Source: Antedon mediterranea
Lineage: Eukaryota > Echinodermata > Crinoidea > Comatulida > Antedonidae
Direction of reading: 5' to 3'
Length of the DNA stretch: 64,000 nt
Assembly (NCBI RefSeq): GCF_964355755.1
Contig: NC_092671.1
Coordinates: 33,127,304-33,191,303 of the forward strand
Each line of letters begins with the position of its first letter. Position 1 is the stretch's first letter. Position numbers and translations under genes: made by a program. Below are positions 56,765 to 64,000 of the stretch, one piece after another. The notes under the pieces are model-generated. The model was not told where the DNA came from, searched no databases, and was given only the letters and a program-made list of their open reading frames with translations.

Positions 56765-57764
56765 ATTAATTAATTAGAATGATAACTTGAAAGTGATTCA
56801 TTTATATTTTAAAAATCTTCTTATTATTTATCAGTTATCATTCCACAAACAAATCTGGTTGAGATACAGGTACTGTACACTATAAGTTTTGGAAGTTTTT
56901 GATGCAACATTATCTGAAAATAAAGCATCTAAATACCTACTGAGTTTACTGATCATCAATCTAAAATAAAACTATTAAAACAATTGTATTGTTTTCTTTC
57001 TCTTATTTCCATTTCAGAAGAAGAATAACATTTTTTTGGCTGATTATATATTATTTTTACGAATTTGTTGAATTGGTTATTATTTTTCCTTTCTCCACTT
57101 TTGGAGGATTGAATAACGAATAACATTATTGTATTGATGATTTACGATCAATGTTAATACAATTTTCACAAATTTAATAATAATTACCATCAATATACAC
57201 AAAGTGTTGTTATTTGTATTGTTCAGTAATCATACTATTTGATAAAGAAATAATATTATTAATGTAATTATGATTTGTTTACAATTTTCACAGTTAAATT
57301 CCATCGATTACACAAAGTATATGCTGTATGTATTGTTCAATGACCAAGAAAATATTTTTGATTTGGAAAATTATAAATTGTGTACTGAGCAAACCCATTT
57401 ATTGAAGTATAAAAAGTACAACAATTGTCATACACACATTTATTTCTTCGTTTCAAAGTGTTTATCCTGGGCTAAACACACAGTTGAGAACAATTAAAAA
57501 AAGCCTTTCACGTGACAAACATACATCATAATGAATACAATGTTGCTGTGACGTAGCCTATGACGTGGCGTAATAAAATAGAACTCTGACTGATACACAT
57601 CCTGATGGAGAAAATATCAATTGCAACAAGTAACCAGATAACTGCTGGAGCCGTGTTTCCTTGGCATCGTATACTTACATCGATAAACTAGTACCTTTCA
57701 ATTGGTTAGAACCCGGCAACCAGAGAGAGTTTGAGAGCAAACAACATCTTCCAGTTAAATGAAC
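56765..57764. other. AT-rich spacer
   Basis: Nothing recognised; a 75-codon frame at 57270 has no support. Confidence 0.4.
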
Positions 57765-57845
57765 GAGTGTTCAACCTCTATTCAGGGACTATTAACGAGA
57801 CACTGTGTTAATCCCTAAGATGCCTCCTTAATAAGAATTGCACTG
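57765..57845. mobile_element. Short pogo/Tigger-like MITE
   Basis: GAGTGTTCAACCTCTATTCA on the left and (complement) CAGTGCAATTCTTATTAAGG on the right, with GGGACTATTAA / TTAATCCCT inside. A TA follows the right end. Only 81 bp long. Confidence 0.5.
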
Positions 57846-60800
57846 TATATTAATATATATTAACATTGCATGTGTACAGTGATATTGCTTTATGTTGTTC
57901 TGCTTCATGTGTATCAAACTGTCAAATTTTCTAACAATTCAAAATAATGACATCAGCTTTGAAAGTAAAGCTGTTAATTAATATACTTCTACTTGACATA
58001 TATGTGTATATACGAATTCTTGTTTTTTTTTTATCCACATTATAATTGAGTTTATAGATGGCCGTTTATAGTAAATGAAAGTTATTATAATGTCACACAA
58101 GAAATGGTTCACATTGCCATTATCAATGCCAATGTATCTATTTGTGGTTTTTTTTTTCAAGCGTCAATCGATTATATATACATTTTTTCATTTCATTCAA
58201 TTATTTCATTCAAAGTAACATTTATTTCTCTTTATAAAGTTAATAATAAACAAGAAATAATTCTTACTAAAAACGCTGCTCGACATTTTAAAATTAATCA
58301 TTGTTCTTTCTTCAGATATATTGATGATTATTAAAAAGATGTCCTTTAATCGCAAAAATACATACAAATAAAAGATAGTTCTTTAATTATGATTCACATG
58401 CCCATTATAAAATGGTCAATTTTGTGCTGTGTGACCTCAACCTGTTGGCATGCAACTGAATACCCTCTAGAGACAACGTGACTTCACGAAAATTCTTCCC
58501 AGTCTGCTGATTCGCGTCAACCAATCAAGGTGCGAGAATCCAAAATTGTTCAGACGTTTTTTGGGTCCAGCAGCTGGGATCTATACATTATAGTCGAGTT
58601 TACAAAGTCGCAAAACTGTCGGCCTTAGATACTATAACTGCTGTGTGCTTTAGCTTATGAATGAGTAGTCATCATTGGACGTAGCTGGCTAGAGCAGCAG
58701 CGTGAAAAGGTTAACAATAATTAGAATAAAGTAAGAGGGGCAAAATTTAAAAAAAAGCAAAGCTTGTATGAGGCTTGTATGAGGCAGCCCATAACCGACA
58801 AAAACTGTAATAAAGACTTTTACTTTCAGAGTACCGAAAAATGCAACATTTAAAAACTACATTAAGTGAAAGGATAGTTACACATAACTGAATAAATCAA
58901 TTTAAAAGAAAAACCCTTTTTTGATAAAGAACTTTTGATGGGATATCATCCATTAATAAAAACAGACTATAATACTTAGACTACATGATAATTCATTGCG
59001 ATTTGAGTGATGAAGGGAGTCACAATTTGAGAATAACTCTATGTTATAATGTCAAGACGTAATATTACAAGAGATTATACGCTGTTTATTGAATTAACTT
59101 ATTTACATAATATATGCATATTAATTTATAGAAATCACAAGAAAATATTTTTAAAAGCCTCAGGAAAGCATCATTTTTTTTGACATCGGCGCTTTTTCGA
59201 CTAAGGCGCTTATTCAATCATTTACAGATTTAGAACAATAATGAAATACAAAGTACAGTCTACGCATGCGCATATGATGGTCACGTCTGAAAATATGGTT
59301 AAATTCGAATGTATATTCAGGTATATAATTATGTTGTTGTAAATTAAACTGAAGATGAAAGTCTTATACTTAAGGTAAATTTAATGAACTGCATATTACT
59401 TTGTTAATTTTTAAATGTTGACGAAATAAACAAATTTGTGATTGATGCATTGCTGTCAACAGATTTACGAAACGTTAACGTAGAGTGAAATATCACGTTT
59501 TTACAGCAATACAATTTTTATCAATAGCAAACATTCGTTACGGGACGATTAAAGATGAATTCATTTTCTCTTGCTTTTGGTGTGTAGCCCTACACTGGAG
59601 CTGCTTTGTTACAGTCTATCATTTAAGTGATGGTACATTACTGTACCAAATCTTTAAAAATAAGGTTTCAGGTATGGTGTGTCAGTTACCTGTGATTTAG
59701 TTTTGACAGTATTAATCTGCTGTTTTGTCAATGTTGCAATTTATATGGGCAGTAAAAAGACAACAAGACTATACCTAAATAGATCCGAACCTTTTGTTTT
59801 TATTATTCGTTTGCGTTAGATACTGTGGTCTTAGAATCAATGCATTAAACACCAGACAACTAGACTACTAGATTCCTTTCCAGCCTTTTGTAAGATGACA
59901 ACAATTGTGTAGTTTGTAAATAATAACATTGAAATGTAGACACTCTTAATTCCATTGTATGACATAAAAGAAAATGGAAAAGATTGTGAAGTTTGTCCTT
60001 GTGAATCCGATAACTTGTAAATTTTCATTTATAAGAATGTTTGGTGTTACTATTATCGAAATCCGGAGTGGATGCATATACCACACTGCACTTAACCTAA
60101 ATGGTGATATTTGAAATCCTTCGGATTATAAAGTTGGGAAAGCTTGATACTTTTGAAATGAAAGGTTCATAGTCTCATGAAAGCTGCCGTGTATATACTT
60201 AAAAGTTGTCAACAGCTTGGATCTTATTAGTACATATTAGTTGTGAACCAGCTCATTTTAAGAATAACACAATTTCGTCACAGAGCCGACTTATCTCAAA
60301 TAGTATAATGTAAACCTCTGACATACATAGCAACTATAGACCAGAAGATTGAAAGATGGAGAAATGAATTGGTCTATTCATTTTACTGTACACATGATGT
60401 AGTAAGTATACCAATGCTATTATTTGTTTTTGCATTTCCTTTTTCAGAGTGAATCAAAATCTAAGTGGTAGAATTAATTCCAAAAGTAGAATTACAGTAT
60501 TTTCAGATTTTACAATTGAACGAGTATCTTTTTCTTAAATGTTATATTTCACTTTTTATGAGTTTTGTGTTATAGTGTTTGACATTTCATTGACTTTGTG
60601 AATTGTACTATAGGATATTTTGCTCGTAACGTAATTCTTATTGGAAATCTAAGCTTTTATTTTATCAGTTGTGTAATGCAATACATCACATTTATGGTTG
60701 TCGTGAACGGAATTACAATACCGGTACACTACTAGATAATATATCCACCCTATTATCGTGGATGAACCTTCTTGAGGAAATATGTGACTGTTAGTATTAC

Positions 60801-61129
60801 TATCAGCAATGTTCGTTTTATTATGCTTCCTGGCATTACATCATTAGTTCAATGTTCAGTCGTCATCTTTCACAAATTAACTGCATGTAACTTCAGAGAA
60901 CCAACTCAATCAACTAAGATCATTTTACGTACAATATTTGTAATTTGGTTATATTAAGTTGTTATGGGAAGCGGGATTTTAATAATAATATCCTGGATTG
61001 ATAAAAAGCATAATGTTGTGAAACCTCTAATCACTGTACATATTTTTACCCCGATCATTTTTGGAACAAACGTGTATGGAAACTTACTTCCATAATGCAG
61101 CTATGCAGTAATCCGCGCAACGCCATTTG
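57846..61129. other. AT-rich region with one dispersed repeat
   Basis: 58605-58710 repeats 25850-25958 (shared GGCTAGAGCAGCAGCGTGAA). No gene recognised; short frames at 58104, 59485 and 60772 have no splice or family support. Confidence 0.4.
58605..58710. repeat. Dispersed repeat, copy B
   Basis: Second copy of the segment at 25850, with the same block order and several indels. Confidence 0.65.
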
Positions 61130-61200
61130 TGGAGAGAGGAAAACGGTAGCCTGTCTTGCGACGAGCGTTGAATTCGAACCTATGATCTCACTGTGACACA
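61130..61200 (-). pseudogene. Weak tRNA-like sequence
   Basis: On the minus strand, ATAGGTTCGAATTCAAC is a good B-box, but the A-box half is not clear. Possibly a SINE remnant. Confidence 0.2.
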
Positions 61201-61624
61201 AACCCTTTTCATATACAACGTTTCATATACTATTCCAAAATTTAGCATGATGAACAAATTGCGCAAAACATTCAGAACATGGCCTAGTACATGTTAAGTG
61301 AATTCAGTGAAATTACTTGGTTTTACATTTGGAAGATTACAGCGATTATCTTAATAATTAAAATCTCTAACGATCTTTATTATGATTTGAAATGAATTTC
61401 TTCTATTTTTAAGAAACAAACATAACTTCAGTTCATCAATCACCCATAAATTGCCTACATGGTAAATTTCGTCGTCATAAACATTGATCTAGTCAAGATA
61501 ATTTTGGTTGAGCTAGGAGGTAACTTATTACAGATTGTGGTCTGTCAGTCACTTCATAATTATTTTGATAGACCTACCCCCAGTACCCTTTCATTTTAGA
61601 CACCATACCACCAATTGTTTATAG

Positions 61625-61690
61625 TGTAAAGCCTGTTTTCCACTAGACCAAATTATTCGCGCTCTACTACCATTTCCACTACAAGAGCTA
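61625..61690. mobile_element. CCACTAG-family MITE, left half
   Basis: AAAGCCTGTTTTCCACTAGA followed by CCAAATTATTCGCGC matches the left end at 18944. No right end found. Confidence 0.5.
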
Positions 61691-64000
61691 TAACTGAGAT
61701 GTTCATATTTATCGCGTGTCTACTGAATTTTTCGATTTAATAAGTGCTCATGAACGATGTCATTTCTATATTTTTGTTATGTAAAAACATTATTTGACGA
61801 AAATAGAATTGTTAATATTTTAAAATAATTAACCACGTGTAGGCTACTAGCGCCATATTGTAAACAACAGTGTAGGAACAACGAGAGAAGAACATTGCTT
61901 AGCTTAGATCCAATTCTCATAAGAAATTAGTGCAACATCAGTAAATGTTATTTATCTTGTTTCCCCTTTCTCTTCCCATCCATATCACATGCGTCAGCTT
62001 TTTTATATTCATGTTTTATCACATCTGTTTTGGCAGTAATTCAAATAGGCCTATGTATGTGTATATATGTAATGTCATTATTTGACGAAATCAAGTAAAC
62101 AGATGAATATGATAAATATTGAAAAGTGTGTGTTGCCGAGGTTCTTAGATCAATCCACTCACTCAAATCAACTGGGGCTTGTAACATGATTTTCCCACTG
62201 CCTGCAACGAGAATGGTATAATCAATCATGAACGTTTTAGTCTAATGGGTAGAATGTCCATTCATATTTAATATTCGTTTTATAAAACACCTACTGTGAA
62301 CACTAGGCCATAGAAAAGATACGGCTCTCGGAATTTTGCCGCGGAGAAGAGTCATTATAAACGATGCGCACTTAAAATTGGTTTCGTGAGCCGTAAATTG
62401 TTGTTCGTGGTCAATTCGCTTACATTACGACTTACATCCTTACGTTGCGTCCAAATGAGGACCAAGCTTACAGGCTGGATTAAAAGCTGAAAAGTCGTTG
62501 CATAAAAATCTCATATTTTGAGATTAAAAAAAAACCAAAAAAAAACCTTCAATGTACCATTTGAACCTCAAATGTACCAACTGATCGTAAAGAAAATAAA
62601 TAAAATGAGTATTACAATAATAGTGTGTTTACTTGATAAATACATTTATTTAAAGAAAATAATTTAGCATCTAGTAGGGAATGAACCACTGTCTTGCTTT
62701 TTCCTGATATCTCGACTTTCAATGTGCTAAATGTAGGCCTATCACCCACGGATATGGATATGTGACACAGAAACATAAGCAGGCGGGATCCATTTTCAAT
62801 CTTATGGTTTATTCGGACTTCTACTTTTTTGGTGTCACGAACTATGGACGGCTTACTACACATCCTTTTGATTTAATACTTGATTATTTTTCTCGAATCT
62901 TCCTAAGCACGCGGCTTAATCGCTATACATAAAAAAGGACAAATTATTATTTGGTCGTGCATTTAAGTGGCGTTTCAATCCAGCAGTAATCAGATATATG
63001 TCGTATTTGCCAATCATATGTACAGGTAACAAAATCTGTATTTGAATGTTTTACAGCAAATAAGTTAGAGAGGAACTCAATATTTGTGATTTTTTTTTGA
63101 CAAATTATGCATTGACGTTTTTCGCAGATATTCTCGTCTAGACACTTGTTTTTGCTTGTTTTTTTTTTTTTTTAATTTACCTTTCCCATGTTTTATTCAC
63201 GTGACTTGGTTTGACAACGTTAATACCGCATGAGTTATGACAATTTAATTATTTAAACTACGGTACTATAAATAGTGTGTTGTTGAACTTCCTAATGCAG
63301 TTATTATATAACTTTGTTTCTTGATTAATACAGAACGCTGTATTTGTATAATTCACAAGTTTTTAAATCTTAAAAAAATAATGTCATTTAAAAATCACCA
63401 GCGTTCCTATAATAGTCTACATTCTGTATTGTGAATTTTACGTTAGGTTGTTTAAAATAGGGGTTGAGGAGGGGCGGCCGCGGCGTCAGTGTTGAATCAA
63501 GAGTGCAGAAATTATCCACAAGCAATAAATGTCACACTATATTCAGCCGCCAAATAAACATACCAAACGAAATTGCCACTGGAGATCCCTAAACCTGTCT
63601 ATTATAATTGTGCTACAGGTCAAGCCGGTATAGTTTTCTTGGTGTGAAAAAAAATGCATATTGCATATTACAGTTCCAAATCAAACCACTGGAGGTGTTA
63701 GATTCATATTCATGTGTTATGTCTATAGCACAACACGAGTACAAGTTAACATAGATTAAAGTTGATCCATCACCTACGGTGCGTTCCCATCACTACAGTA
63801 TTTTTAAAGAACATGATTCCTCCAAAAAGAGGATTATGTAAAAAAACAAAACATGAAAAACAACAAATTATAAGCAATTAGAGCAAAGCGCTGTCAATTT
63901 GATTTAACTGTAACATTATTTTGTTTTCTGTTACTCTGGTCAACTACCACCAAGTATGGAATGTGTATTGCTTAATATTCACTTCGCTTAATAAAGCTGA
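61691..64000. other. AT-rich region to the window end
   Basis: A right half of the AACGCAAG MITE family lies at about 62400-62470 (CCTTACGTTGCGTCC ... GGACCAAGCTT). TAGGCCTA at 62046 and 62734. Otherwise nothing recognised. Confidence 0.4.

Noticed and set aside
62230-62280. A-box-like AGTCTAATGGGTAGAATG
   Set aside because: No B-box follows within 40-60 bases.

Overview
This is an AT-rich metazoan genomic window with no operons, no long intact genes and very many repeats. The coding remnants are eukaryotic: non-LTR retrotransposon (LINE) fragments, exon-like pieces next to GT/AG splice signals, and tRNA-derived SINE-like units. A marine invertebrate, most likely an echinoderm or related deuterostome, is my best inference. 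It rests on the repeat types, a P2X7-like cysteine-domain exon and a strong excess of the palindrome TAGGCCTA. The species is not proven.

Layout: 1-3391 is a tandem array of 1.43-1.47 kb units, each holding a tRNA-like module followed by a T-run. 3393-6349 holds a minus-strand LINE scrap, a small inverted-repeat element and a 1.1 kb element with terminal inverted repeats. 6745-9750 has a SINE, a likely terminal coding exon (7160-7282), a 0.67 kb self-complementary satellite, tRNA-like units and a possible internal exon. 10-16.8 kb is mostly single-copy AT-rich DNA with a LINE 3' end, a MITE and a possible first exon at 15107. 16826-18107 is the most interesting locus: an element flanked by TTAA with imperfect inverted ends of about 150-190 bp, carrying an exon for a P2X7-ballast-like protein. 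18.9-25.4 kb has a MITE, a T-rich tract, CGGT-core repeat modules, a solo LTR (24771-25170) and a tRNA-like sequence. 25.4-41 kb has MITEs, LINE remnants (31068, 34407, 36299), further CGGT modules and microsatellites. 41.35-42.87 kb is a 372-bp tandem array in which every unit carries a cluster of TGACCT nuclear-receptor-type half-sites. 44.9-46.15 kb is a LINE reverse transcriptase broken by a frameshift. 52.9-56.8 kb has three further tandem structures: an apparently exact 200-bp duplication, a 44-bp array with a 12-unit higher-order period, and a 274-bp duplication. The last 7 kb is nearly featureless.

The possible host exons (7160, 9698, 15107, 47426) cannot be joined into a gene model from sequence alone. 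Nearly everything else that can be supported is mobile DNA or its debris. The TTAA element with its exon is the best candidate for an undescribed system.
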